Source of the DNA: Reticulitermes speratus
Lineage: Eukaryota; Arthropoda; Insecta; Blattodea; Rhinotermitidae
DNA length: 64,000 nt
NCBI GenBank assembly: GCA_021186555.1
Contig: JAJKFL010000039.1
Location: forward strand, 37,676,733-37,740,732
Direction: 5' to 3'
Notes under the pieces: generated by a model
The model's database searches: none
What the model saw: the letters and a program-made list of their open reading frames with translations, nothing else
What the model was told of the DNA's origin: nothing
Shown: positions 53,446 through 64,000 of the stretch, one piece after another
Layout of the letters: each line of letters starts with the position of its first letter
Position numbering within the stretch: position 1 is the first letter of the stretch
Program-made: the position numbers and the translations under genes

Positions 53446-53740
53446 AGGATCCGGTTTAGCGCAGTCGGTATAGCGACTAGGCTACGGGCTGGACGGTCCG
53501 GGATTCGAATCCCGGTAGGGGCAAGAGGTTTTTTCTTCTCATAAGTGTCCAGACCGCCTCTGGGCCCACCCAGCCTATTTAATGGCGGCTCTTTCCCTGG
53601 GGCTGAAACGGCCGGGGGCGTGAGTCTGACCACTCACCTCCATCAAGTGCCGAGGTTAAGAATGTGTGGAGCTATACTTCCAGTCCCACACATGCCTTCA
53701 TGGCAAGGACAGGGAATTATTTTGTCTATTTTCTGAGAAA
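53446..53740 (+). mobile_element. tRNA-derived SINE, family 2 (right copy)
   Basis: Counterpart of 13866-14160. The B-box T-arm is fully paired here (gattcgaatcccggta). Confidence 0.8.
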
Positions 53741-54916
53741 GACTGCTTATTGAAATTATATGTACGAAGCAGAGGGTCTTATTTAATCGTATTACCGAGC
53801 ATGGCAGCTTTATCACATAGAAAGCCCTCACCTGTCGGGACATCCCGTGACAGCTACTGTGCTCAAGACATCGATAAAAGAAACGAATTGTATTTACACG
53901 AAGGAGTAGATTTCCGAGGTTTGTTGCAATAAATAATTTGCCTCTAACATATATAGCTAACTACATTTATCGGGTCCAGTTCTATAAGACTGTGATGATG
54001 GTAGCCTATATCATATTTGGAATAATTTTCTTCATGGAGTCCACCGCCTGCTGTTGAAAAGGTAATAAGAATTAGTTGTGCCGGGATTTGGTCCCAGCAC
54101 CCTCTACGAGAATCGAACCTTGGATTTTCGACGCGCGCATCACGCCCTCCTACTTGGTTCCCCTCCATTTCCCCTCCTGTCCCGAGTTTTCTTCATACCT
54201 GCGTATGGTTGATGAAATCACTCTGACTCTGGTCCTAGCCATCTTCAAGTTACTTCCAAATTTTCGTCTCGGCCATGGGGGCTAAATTCCGTCTGGCGGT
54301 GAGCTGGTGGGGTTGGAGTCCCTTGGCGGTCGTCGTGGTCCCAGGTCTTTGGTTTTAGTTGGGTGTAGCCCCACGGCGACGCCAAGGTAACTTTATTTTG
54401 GTATGTATGGGACAAGCAATTGCTTGGTCTCTCGTCGTGTGTATTTTGTAATTTTGTATTTGATTGGCTTTATTGTATTTTCTTTATTCGGTGTGTTGCA
54501 ATATATTGTTTCTTTATTATTTCGTATCTTTGTTGTGTGAACTGATTGGCTTATCTGCGGGGCCCAGCATTAGTAAAGGCAGATGGTAACAAGGAGCCAA
54601 AAAAGGTACAGTTCATAGTGAAACACAAACCATCTCCACATTGTGGCTAAAAATAATGGCCAAAAGTTACTCAGTTTAGTGCAAATGGCAATGATATTCA
54701 AATTATTGGTTTAAAATTTGAGATTAGCTGGAGGACGGGTAACGATCCTGTAAGCAAAACGTAGTGTTTCATTGATGTATATTACTATGGATAAAGTCCA
54801 TGATGTAAATGAGAGAACGTAACCTTCTCGTAACACTGACGTTGACGGCTGATGTAACAAGCATACTTTTGTCAGTATTATCACACAGGTCACTCGAGTG
54901 TCATACGTCTTCATAG

Positions 54917-55222
54917 GTAAGGTAAAGGTAAAGCTATCCCTACACAGGCCCCTAAGTTTCCAGGAGGTTGAGGCTCCCAGATTTCAAGACACTCGGTATA
55001 TGAAGGTGGTAAGGTTATCAGCCCTAAGCACCGGCCGAGTTTACTCCCAAGGAAATATTCCTCGTACTCATTTCTCTTAGAGGCGGTGTCGACCCCAGGG
55101 CCATAGTGCGGCCGGAAGGATTAAGTCAATGAGAAATTCCAATGACACCATCGGGAATCGAACCTGCGACCTTCCGGCTTGTAGCGCAGTGCCTCAACCA
55201 ACTGCTCCACCGCGTGTATGGC
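54917..55222 (-). mobile_element. tRNA-derived SINE, family 3 (right copy)
   Basis: Counterpart of 15338-15645. Confidence 0.85.
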
Positions 55223-55313
55223 AATACGCACACGCACGTACAGCGTAAATGTGTTTAAATATTTGTAACTTGACGGATGTTCCAATTTATTAAGGAGTCA
55301 AATACTGCAAGTG

Positions 55314-55552
55314 CCATTTCAGTCCCACATCGTAATGCACAATTTCAGTACCAAAATGTAATGCACCATTTCAGTACCAAAATGTAATGCACCATTTCAG
55401 TACCAAAATGTAATGCACCATTTCAGTACCAAAATGTAATGCACCATTTCAGTACCAAAATGTAATGCACCATTTCAGTACCAAAATGTAATGCACCATT
55501 TCAGTACCAAAATGTAATGCACCATTTCAGTACCAAAATGTAATGACTCATT
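55314..55552. repeat. 26-bp minisatellite, about 9 units (right copy)
   Basis: Counterpart of 15731-16310, contracted by about 13 units and lacking most of the diverged left-hand variants. Confidence 0.95.
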
Positions 55553-55774
55553 TCAATTCACAAAACATTTCCAGTCTTATTACGTTACAGTAACCAGCAA
55601 TACAATGTACTTCGAAATGCAGTAGACTTACAAGTTACATATATTTTCTCAAAATACTTTGGCTGCAGTTTTACATCTACAGTACGCGTCTGTCCGTCCG
55701 TCCGTCCGTCCTACTTTTTATGCTCCCAACTACAGACAGGATTTATATTAAGTACGTTATTTGGAGTTCAGAGG

Positions 55775-56067
55775 TAAAGGTAAAGGTAAAGGTCTCCCTA
55801 TAACAGGCCTTGAAGGCTCAGAGGGGGAGCAGAGGTATAGCTCTACTCTTTCTTTAACACTGACACTAGATAAGGGTGGGTGGTCAACTCCATGCCCCGC
55901 CGCTTTACCCCCGGGAAGGAGATCCGGTACCCATTGTATAGGAGGCTGGGTGGGCCCCAGGGCAGGTCTGGACGGGTACGGAAAATCTCGCCCCCACCGG
56001 GATTCGATCCCCGGACCGTCCAGCATGTAGCGAGTCGCTATACGGACTGAGCTATCGTGGCCCACCA
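55775..56067 (-). mobile_element. tRNA-derived SINE, family 2 reverse (right copy)
   Basis: Counterpart of 16530-16822. Confidence 0.85.
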
Positions 56068-56329
56068 TTTGGAGGTCTATACTAAAATTTGTGGTGCCAA
56101 TTTGATTTTGGTTCCCAGGCCATCCGTCAGATGTCAGCCCGTACTTACAGTAAGCTGAAATTAAATCTATCCTGAGGCAGAAGAGGCGCTCCGCAACCTC
56201 ACACCCTATTTTTAAATCTGTTTAATAGTCTACTATCATCCAATTTACGCTCGTGTATTTTTGCGGATGGCCAGTTCAATCCTGCAGATGGCAGCAACAG
56301 GTTCCTCTGCACCCACACTGCTGTTTCAG

Positions 56330-56578
56330 GTCCGCCTCGCCTGCCGGTGTGGGGAAGCTACTGGTTCGTCCTGCTGCAGAACTACAAGTTCCTGCACATC
56401 GGGTTCCACAAGCTGGCTCAGAAATACCGCACCTCGATCCTGGGTCTGTACCTTGGAAGCTTCGCCACAGTGGTGGTCCATGACTACGAGAGTGTCAGGC
56501 AGGTGCTCACTCGACCCGAATTCCAGGGCAGGATCAAAGTGCCCGTCTTCGACATGCGAACGTACAACAAGAACCTGG
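56330..56578 (+). CDS. P450 unit 2, exon 2
   Basis: Acceptor ...ctgtttcag, donor gtacat, 249 nt, phase 1 at both ends. Hinge to B-C loop. K65, I114, F119 and D120 replace N, F, L and E of unit 1. The F-D-M-R-T-Y-N-K form is closer to the usual family pattern, so unit 1 may be the derived one. Confidence 0.92.
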
Positions 56579-56634
56579 GTACATGTTTACCGTCAAGAGT
56601 AATCAAACTTGATCTACTTACATATATCATTGCC

Positions 56635-56800
56635 GATCCCAGTGGCCGTGCGGTCTAAGGCGTGGGTCTGCGGCCGCTCGCTTACTAGGATCGTGGGTTC
56701 GAATCCCACCGGGGCATGGATGTTTGTGTTGGTAGATGTATGGACGATAGCATGAAACATAAGGTGACATGCAGGACCAAAAAAAAAAAAAAAAAAAGGA
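56635..56800 (+). mobile_element. tRNA-derived SINE, family 4 (right copy)
   Basis: Counterpart of 17393-17560 with a slightly shorter A-run. Confidence 0.75.
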
Positions 56801-57172
56801 CTTCAACAGTACAAATGGATCAAAGGGGAAAACCTAGGAATTAATAAAAAAAAAAATCCCGCCTATGGCATGAATGTCTGTCTGTTGTGAGTGTTGTGTG
56901 ATGTCATGTAGAGGTCTCTGCGACGGGCTGGTCACTCGTCCAGAGGAGTCCTACCGAGTGTGGTGTGTCTGAGTGTGATAGTGAAGCCTCGAACAATGAG
57001 GCGGCCTAGGCCCCCAAGGGGCTGTCGAGCCATAGGGGGGAAAAAAAGATATATCATTATTTTGTCACGGAGTGCCAGGTCAGGATCCCAAGTTTCGTGT
57101 TCCATGCGACCTCTATCTTTCGTGTCAACTAATTACTATTTTATATTATCTTCACCGTGCATTCTTTTAATT

Positions 57173-57469
57173 CACAAATTATACACCAACAAAATGCACT
57201 AAATTTTCACTTTATATACTTTATTCTGCAACCCCTACATATGTTTCGGCCTTTAAATGGCCATCTTCAGAGGGCTCGTAAACTACATTCACCTCACACT
57301 TAATGAAACTGGACTAAATGTGACAGCAGAAAAAAACATTGGATGTGAGGTGAAAGTAGTTTACGAGCCCCCTGAAGATGGCCTTGTAAGGGCCGAAACA
57401 TGCGTAGGGGTTGCAGAATAAAGAATATAAAGTGAAAATATAGTGCATTTTGTTGGTGTATAATTTGTG
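57173..57469. mobile_element. Long foldback element (right copy)
   Basis: Counterpart of 17932-18228 with two or three substitutions in the arms. Confidence 0.85.
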
Positions 57470-57626
57470 GTCATTACTATTTATTCTCGTAAGTCTGATA
57501 ACCTCTTCAGGTCCAAGCGAAATATTTGACCCGTAGCACAGTTACGGTACATGACCATACGCAGCACCGTCATGTTCTTAAGTCATGTTGTTTAAGGTTT
57601 AACATGATATAAACCACATCCATTCG

Positions 57627-57821
57627 TGATCTCAGGCTTTGGCCGCGATCTAAATGAGATCTGCGCTCTTTTGTTGTTTTACGCAGCGCAGAATGGTAGT
57701 TCCGTAACGACGTTTCGGGACAACCTATCAGTACCATCTTCAAGGATCAAGCCTTGAAGATGGGACCGACTGGTTGTCCCGAAACGTCGGTATGGAACAA
57801 TTACTCTACGCTGCGTAAAAT
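57627..57821. mobile_element. Foldback element, gacgtttcgggacaac family (right copy)
   Basis: Counterpart of 18385-18583. Confidence 0.8.
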
Positions 57822-57862
57822 CCCAAAAATTTTCACGAACGATCAGTTCTGATGTCACACAG

Positions 57863-58026
57863 GGATCATTTTCACGGACGATCAGTTCTGGACGGAACAG
57901 AAGCGCTTCGCATTAAGACACATGAGAGAATTTGGATTCGGAAGGCGATTCCCTCACATGGAACATGTCGTGAAGGAGGAGATAGAGGACGTGCTGGACC
58001 TGCTGCGTGGACGGCGCGAGGACAAG
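57863..58026 (+). CDS. P450 unit 2, exon 3 (intact)
   Basis: Acceptor ...tcacacag, donor gtaaca, 164 nt, phase 1 in, phase 0 out. It encodes helices C and D through HVVKEEIEDVLDLLRGRRED K without the deletion seen in unit 1. This is the reference for calling the unit 1 exon broken. Confidence 0.92.
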
Positions 58027-58070
58027 GTAACAAATGACAGCTAACTTTGCACAGCGCAATCCGTTTTAAG

Positions 58071-58691
58071 AAGCCAACAGTCAGTCAGCTAGTCACAAAC
58101 CTGTACCTACATCACCATGTTCACCAAAGCCAACAGTCAGTCAGCTAGTCACGAACCTGTACCCACATTACCATGTTCACCAAAGCCAACAGTCAGTCAG
58201 CTAGTCACAAACCTGTACCTACATTACCATGTTCACCACAGCCAACAGTCAGTCAGCTAGTCACGAACCTGTACCCACATTACCATGTTCACCACAGCCA
58301 ACAGTCAGTCAGCTAGTCACAAACCTGTACCTACATTACCATGTTCACCACAGCCAACAGTCAGTCAGCTAGTCACGAACCTGTACCTACATCACCATGT
58401 TCACCACAGCCAACAGTCAGTCAGCTAGTCACGAACCTGTACCTACATTACCATGTTCACCAAAGCCAACAGTCAGTCAGCTAGTCACGAACCTGTACCT
58501 ACATTACCATGTTCACCACAGCCAACAGTCAGTCAGCTAGTCACAAACCTGTACCTACATTACCATGTTCACCAAAGCCAACAGTCAGTCAGCTAGTCAC
58601 AAACCTGTACCTACATCACCATGTTCACCACAGCCAACAGTCAGTCAGCTAGTCACAAACCTGTACCTACATTACCATGTTCATCAAAGCC
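58071..58691. repeat. 56-bp minisatellite, 11 units (right copy)
   Basis: Same unit number and variant order as 18830-19450. Confidence 0.95.
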
Positions 58692-58704
58692 AACCAAGGT
58701 GTTG

Positions 58705-59013
58705 GTGGTAAAAGGTAAAGCAATCCCATTACACGCCTGGACAGGCCCTTAGGGTTCCAGGAGGTTGAGGCTCCGAGATTTCTAGACAATCGGCACATGA
58801 AGGTGGTAAGGTTGTCAGCCTTACGCACCGGCCGTCTTTACCCCCCAGGAAATATTCCTGATACTCATTTCTGTTAGAGGCTGAGTTGACCCCAGGGCCA
58901 CAGTGCGACCGAAAGGATTATGTCAATGAAAAATTCCAATGACACCATCGGGAATCGAATCCGCGACCTTCCGGCTTGTAGAAATGTGCGTCAACCAACT
59001 GCGCTAACGCATG
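58705..59013 (-). mobile_element. tRNA-derived SINE, family 3, second locus (right copy)
   Basis: Counterpart of 19466-19775. Immediately to its right about 70 bp present in the left copy (19780-19850) are missing, with a short cga microhomology at the join. Confidence 0.85.
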
Positions 59014-59750
59014 CCCCGAAAAAATACGCACTTCGAAAATGAGTTCTCCCAAAAATCCCGTATTCATCATCATCACTGTCTTCCATCATTATTATCATCA
59101 TCAGCTGCAGCAGCAGCAACAACAAAAACAACTCGCCAGTAAGTAGGGAATGCACGAATTAATGATCATTCAAAAACCTCACTGGATAGCATAATCAAGA
59201 ACAATGCCTCTTCATTGTAATATACCCACAAGTTGATTATAGTGAGAAAAAAATACAGAGTTTTGAAAGTATAGAGTAGGCAATGAGCACCGAAGGTCAG
59301 GTGTAAATACGACATCAGTATATCGACACGAACGTAAGAAAAATATTAACATTGTTATCAGTGTAGAGACAGAAATGTAAGAAAAGTACTAACACAAGGA
59401 AAATGTAGCCATTTATTTGCATTTCCCCCCCCCCCCCCCCCCCCATCACATAAGCACTAATAACTTTATGAAACAGTGCATTAAAAATAATATGAAAGAG
59501 GCAATAACATAAACGTAACAACAACAATCCCATGTACAATGTCAGAACTTCTTTAGAAATTAGTGTTGGTGAAGATGTTGCCTGCGATACAAAGATCTGT
59601 TCTTCTGCATACCCACACGGTATACAGGGTGGTTATAAACATCTTTACACTTAAAAATTTGTTCTAAGAGAAGTATGCTATGTACAATAGTAATATTTTT
59701 AAAGCATGAAGAAGATACTTAAAAAATCTGATTGTTGCTTAAGAGATTTC

Positions 59751-59990
59751 ACTCAATGTGAGCCCCATTGGTGCTTCTACACATGTCAAAATGAAAATCA
59801 GTCTCATTTCAAAAGTGGATAGCATTTAAAAATACCTCAAATGGGAATTGTCAATTCACTGAGATTCTGAAGCATCTTGGAGGGGGAACACCTCTTCTAG
59901 TCTACTCTACCTGGAATACAGTTGCTGACAAGTTCTGTCACACTCCAAGCAAAGAACAGCTGTGTGCCACCTTGCTGGAAGAATGTGTTA
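59751..59990 (-). pseudogene. DDE transposase C-terminal relic (right copy)
   Basis: Counterpart of 20570-20810. Confidence 0.65.
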
Positions 59991-60529
59991 TGTCAGTCAC
60001 CATGCCCCCATGTACGTTGTGCCTGTAACATTGTGCTCTGTTAAAAAAATAAGGGCTCACACATCTTGTTTGTGGAGAAGGCACCGAGCACACTTAGCTC
60101 TGCACTGTGCCAGGTAAGGTCTGTTGTTTTGTAAGGATCTTACAGGCCTCATATGCTCACAAATGACAGGAAGGTTTGGTTGATACAGACAGTGGTGTAG
60201 CTAGGTTTTTTTGGTGCACAGGGTCAGTAATCACAACAGTCACCCCAAAGGGAAATTATGAACTTTAAAAAACACAATTACATATTGAATTTCCTGTTAT
60301 GGGAATAATTTAAAAATTGTTGAGTACAGACACACAATTTTTTAAATTTAAATTATTCATTTTGCTGCCCCATAGAATCTGCTGCCCGGGGCGGCCGCAC
60401 CACTCGCCCCTGTTCACAGATATCTCATACATGAAACAGTACTTGTAGGACATTCTTAACAAAGTTCATGAAAATGCAGAGTCAAACTGAAAAACATAAC
60501 AGTAAGAAGAAGCACATACATGCAGAGTG

Positions 60530-60700
60530 TCACCACAGTCAAGTGGCTAGCACTTCTGCTTCCATATGACCCAGGTTCAAATCTCATCCCAGTGGCCAGT
60601 CATCCTGACAGAATTCTGGTGGTTTTCTTAGTCCCTCCAGTTAATGTCTTGATGGTAGGCCTGATGCATATTGGGCCGTGACTGCTTCCTTATTGATGCT
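60530..60700 (+). mobile_element. tRNA-derived SINE, family 1 (right copy)
   Basis: Counterpart of 21345-21520. Confidence 0.7.
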
Positions 60701-60988
60701 TTCCAATTCATTATTCTCTAATCATATCAGCTGATGGTATAGTACCAGAGCTGCTGAAGCATTATTGAATAAGAACAGGCAATAGTTACAACACTAATAA
60801 CAACAAATATATCATCAGCTTCAGGTTCATGACAATTTTGATCATTTTAGGTTATACTCTATTGGCACGCCACACTGCAGTATTGTCACGATGGCCCTGT
60901 TCTGCTCTTATAAGTTATGTTCTGTCATTGTACCACTCCTTATAGTATTGTGATGATACACTAAACAGCTTTATTGTCTGAAAACATG

Positions 60989-61391
60989 TGTGGGGGCTAC
61001 CCACATGCATCAATCTCTCCGCTTCCCGCAACAGCACCGGGAAGGGAGAACGCGGTACACACGCCGCGGCAGCTTCTCCGCTCACAGCAACAACAGGCAG
61101 CAAAGTCGTTCAGCCGACTCCGCCCACTGGCCACGGATTGGCGCACAGCGGGTGCTGTCAGCTAGCCAATCACGGAACAGCTTAGTCCCATGTCCAGTGG
61201 TATAAATATATGGCCGAACGACACCGAGCTTCATTCCGTCGGCAGCATCGGAGCAAGCCAGTCGCAAGACAACAAAGGAGAGCACTTACACACACTCGTT
61301 GTACATACTTTGATTGAAGAATATATTGACTATTTATATGTGGATGCTGTGTAATCCTTTCTAGCAATAGAAATCCTGCCAGTATCCCACA
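60989..61391 (+). repeat. Intact 5' LTR, 403 bp
   Basis: TGTGGGGG...TATCCCACA, with a TATA-like tataaatata at 61201-61210. It serves as the empty-site reference for the LINE insertions in unit 1. Confidence 0.95.
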
Positions 61392-61443
61392 TATATTGGT
61401 GACCCACGACGAACAGACGCTACGGACGTTTTCCTCCCTAGAC

Positions 61444-62226
61444 ATGACGGAAAGCAGCGAGGACACCCAGGGAGCGGCACTCTACCGTGTTGCTGTGCGT
61501 CTACCACCCTTCTGGCCGGACCGACCAGCCCTGTGGTTCGCCCAGGCCGAGGCGCAGTTCGACCTGGCAGGCATCACGCGCCAGAAGACCAAATTTAGCT
61601 ACGTGGTCTCGCAACTGCACCAACAACACGCGGCTGAGGTCGAAGACCTAATCACCTCGCCACCGGAGGAAGAGCCATACCACCGGCTTAAATCAGAGTT
61701 GATGCGAAGGCTATCCACCTCACGTGAACAACGCGTGCGGCAACTCCTCTCCCACGAGGAAATGGGGGACAGGAAGCCTTCGCAGTTCCTGCGACACCTA
61801 AAGGCCCTCGCGCCTGACGTGCCCGATGATTTTCTTCGGACCATCTGGGCCAGCCGGCTCCCACCGCACGTCCAAGCCATACTCGCTGGCCAAACAGAAG
61901 GCAGCCTGGACTCGGCCTCGCAACTGGCAGACAGAATTTGCGAGGTCGCCCCTCAACCAGTCACAGCGAGTATCACCCCAGCTCCATCTACCCCCGACAA
62001 CGCCGCACTCTTGGAGCGCATTGAGGAGCTGTCACGCCAGGTGGCCGCCCTCCGAGCCACTCCTAACCGTGGGCGCTCGAAATCAAGACAACGTCATCGC
62101 CGCTCGGACCGCAGCTCATCTGCCAGTCACGACACGTGCTGGTACCACAGGAAATTTGGGGACAAAGCCCAAAAATGCACGCTTCCGTGTTCCCGCAGCC
62201 AGGGAAACACCAACAGCGGACGTTAA
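61444..62226 (+). CDS. Gypsy Gag, 260 aa (unit 2 copy)
   Basis: Same protein as 29659-30441, with the CWYHRKFG...KCTLPC knuckle at the C-terminus. Confidence 0.9.
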   Translation: MTESSEDTQGAALYRVAVRLPPFWPDRPALWFAQAEAQFDLAGITRQKTKFSYVVSQLHQQHAAEVEDLITSPPEEEPYHRLKSELMRRLSTSREQRVRQLLSHEEMGDRKPSQFLRHLKALAPDVPDDFLRTIWASRLPPHVQAILAGQTEGSLDSASQLADRICEVAPQPVTASITPAPSTPDNAALLERIEELSRQVAALRATPNRGRSKSRQRHRRSDRSSSASHDTCWYHRKFGDKAQKCTLPCSRSQGNTNSGR

Positions 62227-64000
62227 CGGCGGCTAACGTCTGCACCACGAGCTCCGGCCGCCTTTTCGTGACTGACCGCAGATCGAAGCAGCGGTACCTC
62301 ATCGACACTGGGTCGGACCTGTGCGTCTTCCCGAGGAAGCTTCTCCCGGGGCGCAGGGAGCGCACCGACTACAGTCTGTACGCGGCCAACGGCACGACAA
62401 TCTCAACATATGGATGGACAACGCAATCGCTGAACCTGGGGTTGCGCCGTGAATTCACCTGGCGCTTCGTGGTGGCCGATGTGCAGCTACCAATCATTGG
62501 CGTGGACCTGCTTTCGCATTACGGCCTCCTCGTCGACTGCAGAAATAACCGTCTGCTCGACGGCGTTACGTCATTGTCCACGCCAGGCTGCACAGTCACA
62601 TCCTCGGTCCCCAGCATAAAGACCATCGCCAGCGGTGCCCCTACTGACAGCCTCCTGTCAGAGTTCCCGGAGCTCACCAGACCAAATGGGACTCACCGGG
62701 ATGTGCGGCACAATACGCAGCACCACATTCGTACTTCACCAGGCCCACCAGTAGCGTGCCGACCACGACGCCTTGCACCCGACCGCCTCGCGGTGGCCAA
62801 GGCCGAGTTCGACGCCATGCTGAAGGACGGTACTGCACGCCGTGCAGAGGGACCATGGTCGTCTGCCCTCCATCTGGTGCCGAAGAAGGACAGCGGTTGG
62901 CGGCCGTGTGGAGACTACCGTGCCCTGAACGCCCGCACCATCCCAGACCGATACCCCATCCGTCATATCCATGACTTCGCCCACAACCTTTCCGGCTGCA
63001 CCATCTTTTCGAAGATCGACCTCGTCAGGGCTTACCACCAAATCCCTGTCCACCCTGACGATATCCAGAAAACCGCCATTACCACTCCTTTCGGACTTTT
63101 CGAATTCCCTTTCATGTCCTTTGGCCTCCGGAACGCAGCCCAAACCTTTCAGCGTTTCATGGACGACATCCTCAAAGACCTCCCATTCTGCTTCTCCTAC
63201 CTGGATGATATCCTAGTCTCCAGCCATTCCCCTGAGGAGCACGACATCCACCTGCGCACCCTCTTCACCCAACTCCAGAAATATGGGATCCTTCTCAACC
63301 CTTCCAAGTGTGTTTTCCGTGTCCCAGAGGTATCATTCCTGGGTTACAAAATCTCCTCCCAAGGCTCCCAACCACTCCCGGAACGAGTAGCAGACATCCT
63401 ATCCTGCCCCCCTCCCAAGACCGTCAGTCAACTTAGACGTTTCTTGGGAATGCTCAATTTCTACAGGCGTTTCCTTCCCCACGCTGCTTCCTCTCAAGCC
63501 CCTCTCCATGACGTCCTTTCCGGACCCAAAGTCAAGGGTTCTCACCCCGTCACCTGGACTCCTGAGCTCCACACGGCTTTCGACAAGTGCAAGACCAGTC
63601 TCGCGCAGGCCGTCCTGATAGCACATCCGGACTCTTCTGCTCCACTCGCCTTGGTCACGGACGCTTCAACCACTGCCATGGGTGCCGTCCTCCAGCAGCG
63701 AGTGCAAGACGTCTGGTTACCACTCGCCTTCTTCTCGAGGAAACTCAGTCCTGCGCAGCAAAAGTACAGTGCCTACGATCGAGAGCTACTGGCGATATAC
63801 GAAGCAGTGCGGCACTTCCGCCACATGTTGGAGGCCCGTCACTTCACCATCCTGACGGACCATAAGCCTCTAACATACGCCTTCCAACAAAAGCGGGACC
63901 GCTGCTCGCCACGCCAGTTTAATCACCTAGACTTTATTTCTCAGTTCACCACGGACATCCAGCATATATCCGGCCGCGACAACATCGTCGCCGACACGCT
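62136..64000 (+). CDS. Gypsy Pol, partial (unit 2 copy)
   Basis: Open to the window edge through protease ([11 protein letters not shown]), RT (YLDD) and most of RNase H ([16 protein letters not shown]). It differs from the unit 1 copy by KDLPF for KGLPF and LNPSKC for LNLSKC, the latter restoring the usual Pro of Gypsy RTs. Confidence 0.92.
   Translation, partial: MLVPQEIWGQSPKMHASVFPQPGKHQQRTLTAANVCTTSSGRLFVTDRRSKQRYLIDTGSDLCVFPRKLLPGRRERTDYSLYAANGTTISTYGWTTQSLNLGLRREFTWRFVVADVQLPIIGVDLLSHYGLLVDCRNNRLLDGVTSLSTPGCTVTSSVPSIKTIASGAPTDSLLSEFPELTRPNGTHRDVRHNTQHHIRTSPGPPVACRPRRLAPDRLAVAKAEFDAMLKDGTARRAEGPWSSALHLVPKKDSGWRPCGDYRALNARTIPDRYPIRHIHDFAHNLSGCTIFSKIDLVRAYHQIPVHPDDIQKTAITTPFGLFEFPFMSFGLRNAAQTFQRFMDDILKDLPFCFSYLDDILVSSHSPEEHDIHLRTLFTQLQKYGILLNPSKCVFRVPEVSFLGYKISSQGSQPLPERVADILSCPPPKTVSQLRRFLGMLNFYRRFLPHAASSQAPLHDVLSGPKVKGSHPVTWTPELHTAFDKCKTSLAQAVLIAHPDSSAPLALVTDASTTAMGAVLQQRVQDVWLPLAFFSRKLSPAQQKYSAYDRELLAIYEAVRHFRHMLEARHFTILTDHKPLTYAFQQKRDRCSPRQFNHLDFISQFTTDIQHISGRDNIVADT

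Larger units (their letters stand above)
40379..60988. repeat. Right copy of the tandem segmental duplication
   Basis: Partner of 1-21809. It differs by absence of the LINE at 1978-2790, contraction of the 26-bp minisatellite, purity and length of the GTGGTA, poly(G) and poly(C) tracts, a TA-repeat expansion after exon 1 (53340-53371), loss of ~70 bp near 59018, and scattered substitutions. Both copies continue into the same Gypsy insertion. Confidence 0.95.
60989..64000 (+). mobile_element. Gypsy LTR retrotransposon in P450 unit 2 intron 3 (runs off window)
   Basis: The same element at the same base as 21810, preceded by the same CATG (60985-60988). Its 5' LTR is uninterrupted, so it lacks the two antisense LINEs of unit 1. 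The part after RNase H is outside the window, so whether it shares the integrase deletion is unknown. Confidence 0.95.

Overview
This is eukaryotic, almost certainly insect, DNA. Evidence: a P450 gene split by consensus GT-AG introns, tRNA-derived SINEs, several LINE clades, a Gypsy LTR retrotransposon, hAT, mariner and pogo-like relics, and long AT-rich introns. The decayed reverse-transcriptase tails in introns 6 and 8 resemble types common in cockroach and termite genomes, so Blattodea is a reasonable but unproven guess. There are no bacterial features. The main gene is a microsomal cytochrome P450 of the insect CYP2 clan (CYP15/CYP305-like by eye), present as a head-to-tail tandem array on the + strand with a period of about 39-40 kb. 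Three units are visible. Unit 0 contributes only its last exon (2825-3009). Unit 1 is complete, with nine exons from 13634 to 42559. Unit 2 contributes exons 1-3 (53200-58026) and runs off the right edge. Positions 1-21809 align with 40379-60988 at roughly 97-100% identity. All intron phases in unit 1 are mutually compatible and the exon lengths imply a 521-residue P450, but unit 1 carries a 1-bp deletion in exon 3 and a frame break in exon 4, so as written it is a pseudogene (or has assembly indels). Unit 2 has an intact exon 3. Layout: 1-2790 holds a Gypsy integrase relic and a 5'-truncated Jockey-like LINE sitting just before exon 9 of unit 0. 3010-13600 is intergenic, with hAT, RT and mariner relics, a foldback element, a 129-bp higher-order minisatellite, a hAT MITE, a GTGGTA microsatellite and a pogo-like MITE. 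13634-42559 is unit 1, whose introns hold several SINEs, minisatellites and foldback elements. Intron 3 is occupied by a 12.2-kb composite: a young Gypsy element (4-bp CATG target duplication) whose 5' LTR contains two tandem antisense Jockey-superfamily LINEs and whose 3' LTR contains a third, 5'-truncated sense copy. 42560-60988 repeats the intergenic region and exons 1-3. 60989-64000 is the orthologous Gypsy element of unit 2, without LINEs in its 5' LTR. The transposons give a relative chronology. The Gypsy element entered intron 3 before the tandem duplication, since both units have it at the same base with the same left CATG. The LINEs entered the unit 1 copy after the duplication. Amino-acid differences between P450 units fall largely in segments expected to form substrate recognition sites 1 and 6. 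The main alternative is that part of the array is a falsely duplicated haplotype in the assembly; only read depth and spanning reads can settle that.
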